Shown here in pieces: positions 19,853 to 27,842 of a DNA stretch of 64,000 nt. The stretch is from Levilactobacillus parabrevis ATCC 53295 (GTDB lineage Bacteria > Bacillota > Bacilli > Lactobacillales > Lactobacillaceae). A program made the translations under genes and the position numbers. The stretch's first letter is position 1. The number at the start of each line of letters is the position of its first letter. The DNA lies in NCBI RefSeq assembly GCF_001434055.1, contig NZ_AZCZ01000001.1:62001-126000 (forward strand). Direction: 5' to 3'. The notes under the pieces are model-generated. The model was given only the letters and a program-made list of their open reading frames with translations, was not told where the DNA came from and ran no database searches.

Positions 19853-20707
19853 CTACTTAGCCTTCAACAGTGGCGTATCGACGTTGCTGCCGAACCACTT
19901 CTGGTTGATTTGTTCCAGCTGTCCGTTGGCAGCCAACTTTTTCAAGCCGGCATTGATCTTTTTACGCATCGTGACATCGCCCTTACGCATCCCCACTGCA
20001 AATTTTTCCTTGGGGAAGCTCCCGACCGTTACTCGGTAATCTTCGGGGTGAGCTTGGTGCTTGATGTAGTAATTGGCATAAGTGCTATCAATCAGTAACC
20101 CCTTGATTCGGCCAACGTTCAGGTCAATGAATGCGTTGGTAAATGAATCGTAGGTAACCGCGTCGTGATTCTTGATGCGATTCTTCAAGAGCTTGGGATA
20201 CGTGTCAATATCGTTAGCGCCAGATGATCCGGTCTGAGCTCCTAGTACCTTACCCGTCATATCCTTATAAGAAGCAATGTGATTCTTCTTGAGCGAAACT
20301 AGCACCTGGTCGTTGTTCAGGTACGTATCGGAGAAGGCGACCTGCTTAGACCGTTGTGGCGTGATGGAAAAGCCATTCCAAATCAGGTCGATCGTTCCGT
20401 TGTGGAGTTCCGTGACGTTCATGTTCCAGTCGATGGATTGGAAGTCTACCTTGATTCCGTACTGTTTGAAGACGGCACGGGCTAAGTCGATATCGTAGCC
20501 GACCAGCTTCCCACTCTTCTGACGGAAACCCATGGGGACGAAGCTATCGTCCAATCCAATGACGACCTTCTTTTTCTTCTGAATGCTCGACCAAGTATCC
20601 TGGGTGTTGGCCCGCTTCGTAACGTTGGTTCCACAACCAGCTAGCGTTGCCGTCAGCCCAATCAGTAGAAAGGCCAGCGCGAAAAATCGGATTTTTTTAA
20701 ATTTCAT
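19853..20707 (-). CDS. Polar amino-acid ABC transporter, substrate-binding lipoprotein
   Basis: Extracellular solute-binding protein of family 3. The 284-residue product starts with a signal peptide ending in the lipobox LAGC (about residues 18-24), so it is lipid-anchored. SBP_bac_3 signatures follow (VIGLDDSFVPMGFRQKSGKLVGYDIDLARAV and IDWNMNVTELHNGTIDLIWNGFSIT). ATG 20707 has GGGAGG upstream; a longer frame overlapping the ATPase gene lacks one. Substrate is not fixed by sequence; the T-box leader ties it to a charged-tRNA signal. Third gene of the operon. Confidence 0.92.
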   Translation of the reverse strand: MKFKKIRFFALAFLLIGLTATLAGCGTNVTKRANTQDTWSSIQKKKKVVIGLDDSFVPMGFRQKSGKLVGYDIDLARAVFKQYGIKVDFQSIDWNMNVTELHNGTIDLIWNGFSITPQRSKQVAFSDTYLNNDQVLVSLKKNHIASYKDMTGKVLGAQTGSSGANDIDTYPKLLKNRIKNHDAVTYDSFTNAFIDLNVGRIKGLLIDSTYANYYIKHQAHPEDYRVTVGSFPKEKFAVGMRKGDVTMRKKINAGLKKLAANGQLEQINQKWFGSNVDTPLLKAK

Positions 20708-20723
20708 TGCGTGGCGCCTCCCT

Positions 20724-21359
20724 CTACTCTTTTGGTTCAACCCGTAACATTTGATCGGCAATCGATTCTGCAAACGGAATATCATGGGTCACGACGATTT
20801 GGGTCATGCCCTCTCGTTTTAACTTCAAAATAATTTCTTCAACTTCGCGACGTAAGTCTGGGTCCAACGCCGACGTTGGTTCGTCGTAACAGAGTAACTT
20901 GGGGTGCATCGCCAGGGCCCGCACAATGGCGACCCGTTGCTTCTGGCCCCCGGAAAGTTCGTAGGGGTACAAGTCAGCCTTGCCACCAAGGTTCAGCCGT
21001 TCCAGTAAGGCCCGGGCTTCCTTTTCAGCGTCCGCAGCGGACTTCTTCAAGACCATCGTTGGTGCCAAGACCACGTTCTGTAAAACAGTGAGGTTGGGGA
21101 ACAACTGGAAGTCCTGGAAGACGACCCCAATAACGGCATCATTGTCCCGGTTCGTTGCGGGATCGAAGGGCTGGCCGTCCAGTAAGAACTGACCGCCGTC
21201 GACCATTTCCAAGCCACTGATACAACGGAGTAGCGTCGTCTTACCAGCCCCGGAAGGCCCGACGATGGTTAAGATTTGGCCATCGTTCACCGTTAAATCG
21301 ACTTGATCCAAGATGGTTTTGCCATCAAATTTTTTGGTAATCCCTTTAAGTTCTAACAT
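20724..21359 (-). CDS. Polar amino-acid ABC transporter, ATP-binding protein
   Basis: The 211-residue ATPase drives uptake through the adjacent permease. It has Walker A GPSGAGKTT near residue 35, Q-loop FQDFQLF, the signature LSGGQKQR near 135, Walker B LLCYDEPTSALD and the H-loop VVTHD. It is slightly shorter than the usual 240-residue GlnQ-type ATPase, as the tail stops soon after the H-loop region. It lies 18 bases after the permease and 16 bases before the binding-protein start. Confidence 0.94.
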   Translation of the reverse strand: MLELKGITKKFDGKTILDQVDLTVNDGQILTIVGPSGAGKTTLLRCISGLEMVDGGQFLLDGQPFDPATNRDNDAVIGVVFQDFQLFPNLTVLQNVVLAPTMVLKKSAADAEKEARALLERLNLGGKADLYPYELSGGQKQRVAIVRALAMHPKLLCYDEPTSALDPDLRREVEEIILKLKREGMTQIVVTHDIPFAESIADQMLRVEPKE

Positions 21360-21377
21360 GATTAAACCACCCTTTCT

Positions 21378-22019
21378 CTAACGCCAGTAACTGTAGTGCT
21401 TTTCCATCCGTTTCAGGACCAACGTGCAAACAGCCGTCAACAGTAAGTAAATTACACCGACCAGCAGCATTGGTACCAACGTGACGTCTCGCGCCATGGC
21501 GACGTTTCCGGCACGTAACAGATCACCTAACCCGATGACGTAAACCAATGAGGAATCCTTGACCAGATTGATGACTTCGTTTCCGATTGACGGTAAAACA
21601 ATCTTGACCACTTGCGGAATCACAATCTTCCGCAACGTTTGCCAGTTGGTCAACCGCAACACCCGAGCACTTTCGTATTGTCCTACGGGGATGGCTTGCA
21701 GGCCGCCCCGGAAAATTTCAGCGAAGTAGGCGGTGTAGTTCAGGATGAAGGCGAAGAGTGCCGCGTCATACCGGTCGAACACGATGCCGGCGATGGGTAA
21801 CCCATAAAAGACGAAAATTAATTGCAATAACAGTGGGGTCCCTCGCATCAACCAAACGTAGATGTTGATCAACCACGTCAACGGCTTGAATCGGGTAATC
21901 ATGCCCAACCCGACTAAGATTCCAAGTGGGACAGAAATAATTAAGGTCCAAAAGAATATGGATAACGTCATTCCGGTACCGGAAATCAGTGATGGTAAAA
22001 TCTGGCTAACATAGTGCAT
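21378..22019 (-). CDS. Polar amino-acid ABC transporter, permease
   Basis: HisM/GlnP-type membrane subunit of 213 residues with about five transmembrane helices. The cytoplasmic EAA-like loop (QYESARVLRLTNWQTLRKIVIPQ, about residues 110-132) would contact the ATPase. GAAGGAGG lies nine bases ahead of ATG 22019. It is the first gene of the operon and directly follows the double T-box leader, which would control all three genes. Confidence 0.93.
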   Translation of the reverse strand: MHYVSQILPSLISGTGMTLSIFFWTLIISVPLGILVGLGMITRFKPLTWLINIYVWLMRGTPLLLQLIFVFYGLPIAGIVFDRYDAALFAFILNYTAYFAEIFRGGLQAIPVGQYESARVLRLTNWQTLRKIVIPQVVKIVLPSIGNEVINLVKDSSLVYVIGLGDLLRAGNVAMARDVTLVPMLLVGVIYLLLTAVCTLVLKRMEKHYSYWR

Positions 22020-22039
22020 AACAATTCTCCTCCTTCTTC

Positions 22040-22425
22040 AACGCAAAAATGCCCTCCTGAGATTTCTCTCAAGAGGGCGTTGATCGCGCGGTGCCACCTC
22101 ATGTACTCGACGGGCTCACGCCACGCCGACTCACGGAGTCCCCCGCAACAGCCATGAAAATAAAAACGCCCTCTTAGACCCAAATTGGGCCTAAGAGGAC
22201 GATCACATCGTGGTTCCACCTCTAGTTTGCTAAGCCATCGCTGACCTAACCTCGGTGAGTTGCAAGCAACTCCAGCTGTAACGGGCTATCCCGGATCATC
22301 CTACTAGATTCAGACGACCAACTCACAGATGTGTTTCGGACGGACAAGGTCACCCATTTTCATCGGCTGGGCTTTCTGTAGGCACTCGCTGGTCTTACTC
22401 TTCTGTTCGACGTTTTTCGTTCATT
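22040..22425 (-). promoter_or_regulatory. T-box leader with two antiterminator/terminator units
   Basis: Read on the minus strand. A stem I region with an AGTA...GAA specifier loop (about 22300-22400) is followed by a first T-box GGTGGAACCACG (about 22209-22220) and terminator (22164-22199). A second T-box GGTGGCACCGCG (about 22087-22099) and terminator (22045-22079) come next, then the permease start. Only about 120 bases separate the two units, too few for a second stem I. By the canonical GAA-NNN-A rule the specifier would read UCU (Ser), but CUA cannot be excluded. The transporter is thus controlled by uncharged tRNA. Confidence 0.85.
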
Positions 22426-22504
22426 ACCGATATACTACTTTTTATTTTCACAAACGTCAAGCCCTATTTTGAAATTCCTTGAAAGTCGAAGGTTTTACGC
22501 TGAT

Positions 22505-22698
22505 GAAAACTGCTTCCTGCGGCTATCAAAGATTCCGCCTGCTGTGGAGATCGCCTACAGCCACAGAACGGGCTTTCGGCTCGGTTTGACGCCTCGCAAA
22601 ACCCACGATGCTAGCAGTAAGCAACGTCAGAATTCAAATCATCCACTGCATTGCGTGGCAGTCATTAACAACATTTTCACAGAACCTATCAGCTAAGC
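22505..22698 (+). repeat. Dispersed element, subfamily A, partial
   Basis: Contains the 5' boundary (CTTCCTGCGGCTATCAAAGATTCCGCCTGCTGTGGAG) and the first hairpin sequence (CTACAGCCACAGAACGGGC, then TTTCGGCTCGG) very like the copies at 19417 and 53690. The middle and distal hairpins are eroded. The end CAGCTAAGCTT resembles the common tail GGCTAAGCTAG. It is directly adjacent, in opposite orientation, to the next element. Confidence 0.6.
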
Positions 22699-22730
22699 TT
22701 GAACCAATATCAGTTTGAAGAACAGTCAAA

Positions 22731-22912
22731 GCCGGAGGAGGCCAAGGATGGAGCCAGCCGTGGGTGTCCTGTTAGGACGGATGGACCTTCCGACCTTACA
22801 GGACTGGACGCTTCGGAGACACGATTTCTGTGGCTTCGAAGCGAGGTTCAAGACCGCTTCACAGGCTTGAACCGGTCCCCACAGCGGTAGAATCCTTGGC
22901 AGCCGTAGGTGA
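22731..22912 (-). repeat. Full three-hairpin dispersed element, subfamily A, inverted
   Basis: Tail-to-tail with the preceding partial copy. Read on the plus strand it has stems GTCCTGT/ACAGGAC (22766-22772/22798-22804), CGCTTCG/CGAAGCG (22809-22815/22837-22843) and GGTTCAAG/CTTGAACC (about 22845-22852/22866-22873). These are bracketed by AGCCGTGGG and CCCCACAGCGG. It lies downstream of minD, after the min operon terminator. Confidence 0.8.
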
Positions 22913-22944
22913 GACCATTCCCGTACAAGCTATAACTGTGAAAC

Positions 22945-22985
22945 CAAAAGGAAGTCCTCAACGACCACCGTCGTCAAAGACTTCC
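22945..22985 (-). terminator. Terminator of the mre-min transcript
   Basis: The minus strand reads GGGAAGTC, an inner imperfect stem, GGACTTCCTTTTGG. It is about 25 bases past the minD stop. The T-run is short, so termination may be partial. Confidence 0.6.
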
Positions 22986-23008
22986 CGTTCATTTCATAAT
23001 TTTAGAGC

Positions 23009-23815
23009 TTACCCGCGGTGGAACCAGCTGCTGACCTTGTGCCAGAAACCGTCTTCCTCTTGTGGTTCAAGCTTCATCAGGGGCACCGTTTGGCCCTCTA
23101 GACGCCGAGCCACGTTACGGTAACCTTGCGATGCTTGGTTTTCCGTCTGCATGACGATGGGTTCACCCTGGTTAGACGTGGAGATAACCGCGTCGTCATC
23201 CACAATGATCCCCAGCAATTCGATTCCCAAGTGATGGGTGATCTCATCGATATCCATCATGGAACCATCTTGCATCATGTTCAACCGAATCCGGTTGATC
23301 AGTAGACGTGGGGCTTCGGTCAATGGATGTTGTTCCAATAACCCAACGACCCGATCGGCATCCCGCACCGCAGAAATTTCCGGCGTGGTAACCACAATGG
23401 CGGCGTCAGCACCGGCGATAGCGTTCATGAAACCTTGTTCGATCCCGGCTGGGCAGTCGATCAGAACGTAATCGTATTCTGGCTTTAACTCGTCCACAAT
23501 TTCCTTAACTTGGTCGGGTTGTAAAGCCGTCTTATCCGTGTTCTGGGCGGCTGGTAACAGGTAAAGCTTGTCATCGAAACGCTTGTCTTTGACTAACGCT
23601 TGGGGCAGCTTTGCCCGCCCTTCGGCAACGTCTACGATATCGTAGATGATTCGGTTATCCAGTCCCAAGACCACATCCAGGTTCCGTAGTCCAATGTCCA
23701 GATCCATCAGGCACACCCGCTTGCCCATTAAGGCTAACGCCGTCCCAATGTTGGCACTGGTCGTGGTTTTACCCACACCACCCTTACCAGAGGTGATCAC
23801 AATTGCTTTTCCCAT
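23009..23815 (-). CDS. minD: Septum-site determining ATPase MinD
   Basis: MinD is the membrane-binding ATPase that recruits MinC and blocks polar division. The 268-residue protein has the deviant Walker A KGGVGKTT near residue 10, the DLDIGLRNLD switch, DCPAGIEQG near 120, and a C-terminal amphipathic tail (HKVSSWFHRG) suited to membrane binding. ATG 23815 follows GGAGG. The minC stop codon is one base ahead, so the two are translationally linked. No minE or divIVA is present in this window. Confidence 0.96.
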   Translation of the reverse strand: MGKAIVITSGKGGVGKTTTSANIGTALALMGKRVCLMDLDIGLRNLDVVLGLDNRIIYDIVDVAEGRAKLPQALVKDKRFDDKLYLLPAAQNTDKTALQPDQVKEIVDELKPEYDYVLIDCPAGIEQGFMNAIAGADAAIVVTTPEISAVRDADRVVGLLEQHPLTEAPRLLINRIRLNMMQDGSMMDIDEITHHLGIELLGIIVDDDAVISTSNQGEPIVMQTENQASQGYRNVARRLEGQTVPLMKLEPQEEDGFWHKVSSWFHRG

Positions 23816-23816
23816 T

Positions 23817-24488
23817 CTAAATTCCTCCAATCCGGTTGTACAATTTCGGGTTGATCTTCTTTAATGCGCTGAGCTTACCATACGACAACACGTGGAGGTC
23901 GTTAACGTAAGCAATGGTTTGGCTAGAATCGGCCACTTGGTCTGGTTCGATAATGTCAAACTGTTCGGCAATTCTGACCTGTTGTGCGGTCGCAAGATTC
24001 CCCATAATCAGTTTGGATTCATCGTCGGGATAGCCCGCCTGCAAGATACCGCTCACGTCCCCCATGCAGAAGATGTTCCCGGTCGTCCGGAGCTTACCAC
24101 CCTCGTGAATGGTCCCCAGAAACAGGACATCCCCTTGCATGGCAACCTCTTGACCGTTACGAATCACCTTACTCAGCAGATGGACGTTTTCCCGTTCACG
24201 CAACTGAATGGCATCGTCAATGGTCATGACGTTGGCCGCAATCTTATGGATTTCAAAACGCGGGTAGTTGCCTACCAGTTGTTCGATCTGTGATTTTTCA
24301 TCGGCGGTTAAGATCCGATCCTCCGTCAAAACATCCAGTGAAACCTTGGGCGTCTCCATGGCGGTTGGATCCACGTTTAAGTTCTCCAATAATGACCGTA
24401 GATCGGCTAGGATTTGGTCCAAGCTCGCCGATTGTTTGAGCACCAAATCATAGCCGTTTTGCGTTCCCCGTAATACGGCAGCTTGCAT
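23817..24488 (-). CDS. minC: Septum-site determining protein MinC
   Basis: MinC inhibits FtsZ polymerisation when bound to MinD. The 223-residue product has an N-terminal FtsZ-binding domain and a C-terminal beta-helical MinD-binding domain (VIRNGQEVAMQGDVLFLGTIHEGGKLRTTGNIFCMGDVSG, about residues 110-150). ATG 24488 is preferred; an upstream in-frame GTG would include the GAAGGGA ribosome site. It follows mreD with a short overlap-free junction. Confidence 0.94.
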   Translation of the reverse strand: MQAAVLRGTQNGYDLVLKQSASLDQILADLRSLLENLNVDPTAMETPKVSLDVLTEDRILTADEKSQIEQLVGNYPRFEIHKIAANVMTIDDAIQLRERENVHLLSKVIRNGQEVAMQGDVLFLGTIHEGGKLRTTGNIFCMGDVSGILQAGYPDDESKLIMGNLATAQQVRIAEQFDIIEPDQVADSSQTIAYVNDLHVLSYGKLSALKKINPKLYNRIGGI

Positions 24489-24506
24489 AGCGTTCGTTCC
24501 CTTCAC

Positions 24507-25028
24507 CTATTTTAACCAATTATACACCCATCGAATGGGGAAATATAAGATGACAAACATGGCCAAATTAAAGGCCAACGTTGGTCCCAAAGTATTCACC
24601 AAGAATGAGCTACCAGACATCGACGTCATGTGGACGGCGCGACTGGCCACGAAGCTCAAAGCCTCGACAATGGTAATATCAATAAAGTAGATCAGCAGTC
24701 CGCTCAAAAAGTTCGGACTGATATAACTCACGAGTTGGCGGGTCAGGTAGACCACTAACGGAAAGACGAAGATGTACACCCCGAAGATTCCCGTGTAATA
24801 GAGGTCGAAGACGGCCCCAATCACAGCAGCCCACTTTACCAGTGGCATCGCCATGTTTTCCTCAAACAACACACCACAAACCAGCCACAGCACCACTAGA
24901 TGGCTCACCATGACCGAGGGCGCATTAAACATTTGGCGACTGAAAACCTGACTGATACTGCCATCAATAAATAATAGCAGAAATAGCCCGATTGGGAAGC
25001 CAAAACGCATTTTAGATAATCGATACAC
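24507..25028 (-). CDS. mreD: Rod shape-determining membrane protein MreD
   Basis: The 173-residue, strongly hydrophobic protein has five to six predicted transmembrane helices and follows mreC by 12 bases, the standard location for MreD. GTG start after GGGGGC. MreD joins MreC and RodA in the wall-elongation complex. Sequence identity is low in this family, so context carries much of the weight. Confidence 0.9.
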   Translation of the reverse strand: MYRLSKMRFGFPIGLFLLLFIDGSISQVFSRQMFNAPSVMVSHLVVLWLVCGVLFEENMAMPLVKWAAVIGAVFDLYYTGIFGVYIFVFPLVVYLTRQLVSYISPNFLSGLLIYFIDITIVEALSFVASRAVHMTSMSGSSFLVNTLGPTLAFNLAMFVILYFPIRWVYNWLK

Positions 25029-25040
25029 GCCTTAGCCCCC

Positions 25041-25892
25041 TTACTGTTTCGTAACCGCAACCGTCACAATGTTCAGGTCGCTCAAATCAGTCGCTGGCGT
25101 AATATACAGCTTCGTTGACAGGCCATAATCGGAACCGACCGACTGGGCTACGGTCCCAACGAATAAGCCCTTCGGCGTCACGCCACCAAGCCCACTCGTA
25201 ACGACCTTGTCACCCTTACTGATCTTAGACTTGGTCGTCAGGTTATCCATCACGATTTGACCCGTGGCAGACTTATAGCCACTGAGAACACCATTGACGG
25301 TCTTGCCAGCCTTCGTCGTGATTGACACGGCGAAACGGTTCGCAGCATCGTTGTTGTCGGTGATCAATTCAACTTTTGAATTGGTCTTATTGACTTCAGC
25401 GACCCGACCAACTAGGCCGGACCCCGACATGACGGGCATGTTCTTGACCACACCGGCTGAAGAACCCTTGTTGATCACCACTTGGTTCTGCCATGATGAT
25501 GGCGTCCGGGTGATGACCGCGGCACTGATCGCCGTGTAATCCGTCAATGAATCGTTTAACTTAATCTGTTGCTTTAATTGCTTGTTTTCCTTAGCTAAGG
25601 TTTGGTCGCGAACCTTGGTCTGGGCGAGCTCACTAACCTGCTTCTTCAACTGCTGGTTTTCCTGATACGTGTTCAATAGTTCCGAGATGGCGCTCACCGA
25701 ACCGTTCAATCCATTCGCTGGCAATGCCACGACCCGGTCGGTTAACCCGACAATGTCGTTTCCGAACTGTTGAATCAGCGGCGGCGTGGACTTCTTGTTA
25801 CGAATAGCTACGGACACCGTCATCAAAGCAAAGCTAACAATCAAGCAGACAATGATAATCACTAGTCGCCGATTGAAAGAAAATTTCTGCAT
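25041..25892 (-). CDS. mreC: Rod shape-determining protein MreC
   Basis: MreC is a bitopic scaffold of the elongasome. The 283-residue protein has one N-terminal transmembrane helix (about residues 9-28), a coiled coil (about 65-105, repeated Gln/Leu/Lys) and the beta-rich extracellular domain with AAVITRTPSSWQNQVVINKG and VVTSGLGGVTPKGLFVGTV. It is separated from mreB by 85 bases that contain a terminator-like hairpin. Confidence 0.95.
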   Translation of the reverse strand: MQKFSFNRRLVIIIVCLIVSFALMTVSVAIRNKKSTPPLIQQFGNDIVGLTDRVVALPANGLNGSVSAISELLNTYQENQQLKKQVSELAQTKVRDQTLAKENKQLKQQIKLNDSLTDYTAISAAVITRTPSSWQNQVVINKGSSAGVVKNMPVMSGSGLVGRVAEVNKTNSKVELITDNNDAANRFAVSITTKAGKTVNGVLSGYKSATGQIVMDNLTTKSKISKGDKVVTSGLGGVTPKGLFVGTVAQSVGSDYGLSTKLYITPATDLSDLNIVTVAVTKQ

Positions 25893-25940
25893 GTTTGACC
25901 TCCATCTTGTTCGCCAGTCGCAGACTCGCCACTGGCGTCA

Positions 25941-25971
25941 CAATAAAGAAGCGGGAAGCTGCCTTCCCGCT
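25941..25971 (-). terminator. Terminator-like hairpin between mreB and mreC
   Basis: The minus strand reads AGCGGGAAG, four-base loop, CTTCCCGCT, then TCTTTATTG. It lies just past the mreB stop, inside the mreBCD unit, so it may reduce expression of mreC and downstream genes relative to mreB. Confidence 0.65.
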
Positions 25972-25976
25972 AGTCC

Positions 25977-26981
25977 CTATTTTTTCTTCATGACATCGAT
26001 ACTCTTTAATGATTCACCGGTACCAGCTGCCACACAATCCAGAGGATCGTTGGCGATAGACACTGGAACTTTGGTTGCATCGGCGATGACTTCTGACAGG
26101 TTCTTCAGTAAGGCACCCCCACCAGTCAACACGATACCGTGATCAATCACATCAGCAGCGATTTCTGGTGAAGTTTCTTCTAAGGTTTCCTTGATCGCGG
26201 TAATCACGTCTTGAACGGGCTCTTGGATAGCCTTGGCCACATCAACAGCGGAAACTTCCACTGCCTTAGGTAGTCCAGATACCAAGTCACGTCCACGAAT
26301 CGTGGCGCCTTCGATCTTATCAGCGTCTTCGACTGAAGCTGAACCAATGTCCATCTTCAACTTTTCAGCAGTTCGTTCACCAATCAACAGGTTGAAGTTT
26401 GACCGCACGTAAGTCGCAATCGCATCATCCAACTTGTCACCAGCTACTCGGATGGAACGACTGGAAACGATACCCCCAAGGGAGATCGTTGCCACGTCGG
26501 TTGTCCCACCACCCATGTCAACAACCATACTACCGGTTGGATCCATGACGGGTAACCCGGCACCAATGGCCGCAGCAAATGGTTCTTCAATGACGTAAGC
26601 GTCACGAGCACCTGCAACACGGGTCGCGTCAATGACCGCCCGCTTTTCAACTTCCGTTACACCGCTTGGCACACAAACCATCACGTATGGCTTACCGCTA
26701 GACTTACCGACCGTCTTTTCGATGAAGTACTTCATCATGGCAACCGTCGTATCGTAATCTGCAATAACCCCGTCTTTCATGGGCCGAATGGCAACGATGC
26801 TAGCCGGCGTACGACCAATCATTGCACGAGCGTCTTCACCAACGGACACAATTTCCCCACTCTTTGTGTTCTTGGCGACAACAGAAGGTTCGCGTAGAAC
26901 GATTCCTTTACCGTCAACATACACAATCGTATTGGCGGTACCAAGATCGATCCCAATATTTTTCGTTCCTAATCCGAACAC
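25977..26981 (-). CDS. mreB: Rod shape-determining protein MreB (first paralogue)
   Basis: Actin-like ATPase that orients wall synthesis. The 334-residue protein carries the phosphate-1 loop [10 protein letters not shown], the phosphate-2 stretch [13 protein letters not shown] and the adenosine motif [13 protein letters not shown] start after AAGGGATG, behind an extended -10 (TGTTATAAT, minus strand, about 27047-27055). Second paralogue at 56150. It heads the mreBCD-minCD run, which couples cell-shape and division-site functions. Confidence 0.96.
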   Translation of the reverse strand: MFGLGTKNIGIDLGTANTIVYVDGKGIVLREPSVVAKNTKSGEIVSVGEDARAMIGRTPASIVAIRPMKDGVIADYDTTVAMMKYFIEKTVGKSSGKPYVMVCVPSGVTEVEKRAVIDATRVAGARDAYVIEEPFAAAIGAGLPVMDPTGSMVVDMGGGTTDVATISLGGIVSSRSIRVAGDKLDDAIATYVRSNFNLLIGERTAEKLKMDIGSASVEDADKIEGATIRGRDLVSGLPKAVEVSAVDVAKAIQEPVQDVITAIKETLEETSPEIAADVIDHGIVLTGGGALLKNLSEVIADATKVPVSIANDPLDCVAAGTGESLKSIDVMKKK

Positions 26982-27133
26982 TGTGTTTCATCCCTTCATT
27001 GTCAACAAAATATTTATAGTTTTTTGTCTTATTCATTGATAGACGTATTATAACATACCTATCTACGTGAGAACACGTCGTCAATGTCAAGAATACCGAA
27101 CTTTTAACGAGAAAGAAATAGGTAAAACCGATT

Positions 27134-27799
27134 TTAATCAGATTTTAAACCTTCTGACTTATTTGTCTTCTGAATTAGCGGTAAAATCCCGGCCTCACGC
27201 AAACTAAAGTAGGTTCGCAGCCCAATCACAAAGCCATCGAGCACGGGGATTCCCATCAACTGGCCACACTCGGCCAACCGGCGCATGAATTTCAAATCAT
27301 TCGGTGATGGGTCGGCTAGACCACTGGGATGGTTATGCGCCACAACAATGGCGGCCGCTCCAGTCAGAACGGCTAGCCGAAAGATCTCTCGGGGATGGAC
27401 CGGACAACTGTCTAGTGTTCCCACGAACACGGTCTGTCGATCAATCACCTGATGTTTGGCATCCAGTGCTAAGACCTCCAAGCGTTCCTGGGGGGCATAC
27501 CGCAGATCATCCATCAGACTCTCACCGATCTGACTACTCGCCACCACCTCGCCGTAGATCTGTCGCGGTGCCCGTTGCGCCCAGCGACCTAGGTCGATTG
27601 CCGTGAGCAACGCCCGCCGTTCTCGCCGCCCCCGCACGTACCGGTCACATTGCTGTTGACTGGCATAGCGCAGATTGGCCACGCTGTGAAAGTACTGGAA
27701 GAACCGGTCGCACTCATCCGTGGCTGGTAGTCCCAGCCCGCGGAGAACCCGGCTGACCAGCTGCCGTTCATTATTACTGTTAATTCTCTCTCGTCGCAT
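27134..27799 (-). CDS. radC: RadC family JAMM-domain protein
   Basis: The 221-residue protein has an N-terminal helix-hairpin-helix-like region (SRVLRGLGL) and a C-terminal JAB/MPN metalloprotease-like domain with the metal ligands in VVAHNHPSGLADPSPNDL (about residues 150-168). Despite the historical name, a repair function is unproven for the family. It lies between folC and mreB, the usual location in lactobacilli. ATG 27799 follows GGGAGC. Confidence 0.92.
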   Translation of the reverse strand: MRRERINSNNERQLVSRVLRGLGLPATDECDRFFQYFHSVANLRYASQQQCDRYVRGRRERRALLTAIDLGRWAQRAPRQIYGEVVASSQIGESLMDDLRYAPQERLEVLALDAKHQVIDRQTVFVGTLDSCPVHPREIFRLAVLTGAAAIVVAHNHPSGLADPSPNDLKFMRRLAECGQLMGIPVLDGFVIGLRTYFSLREAGILPLIQKTNKSEGLKSD

Positions 27800-27842
27800 C
27801 TTCTCAGCTCCCTTACAGACTAACTCCGTAAAAAAAGCTGAT

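Noticed and set aside
22469-23123. Plus-strand reading frames of 63-97 codons in the minD to T-box gap
   Set aside because: They run through the dispersed hairpin elements or antisense to minD, have no ribosome sites, and are rich in Arg/Pro as expected of shadow frames.
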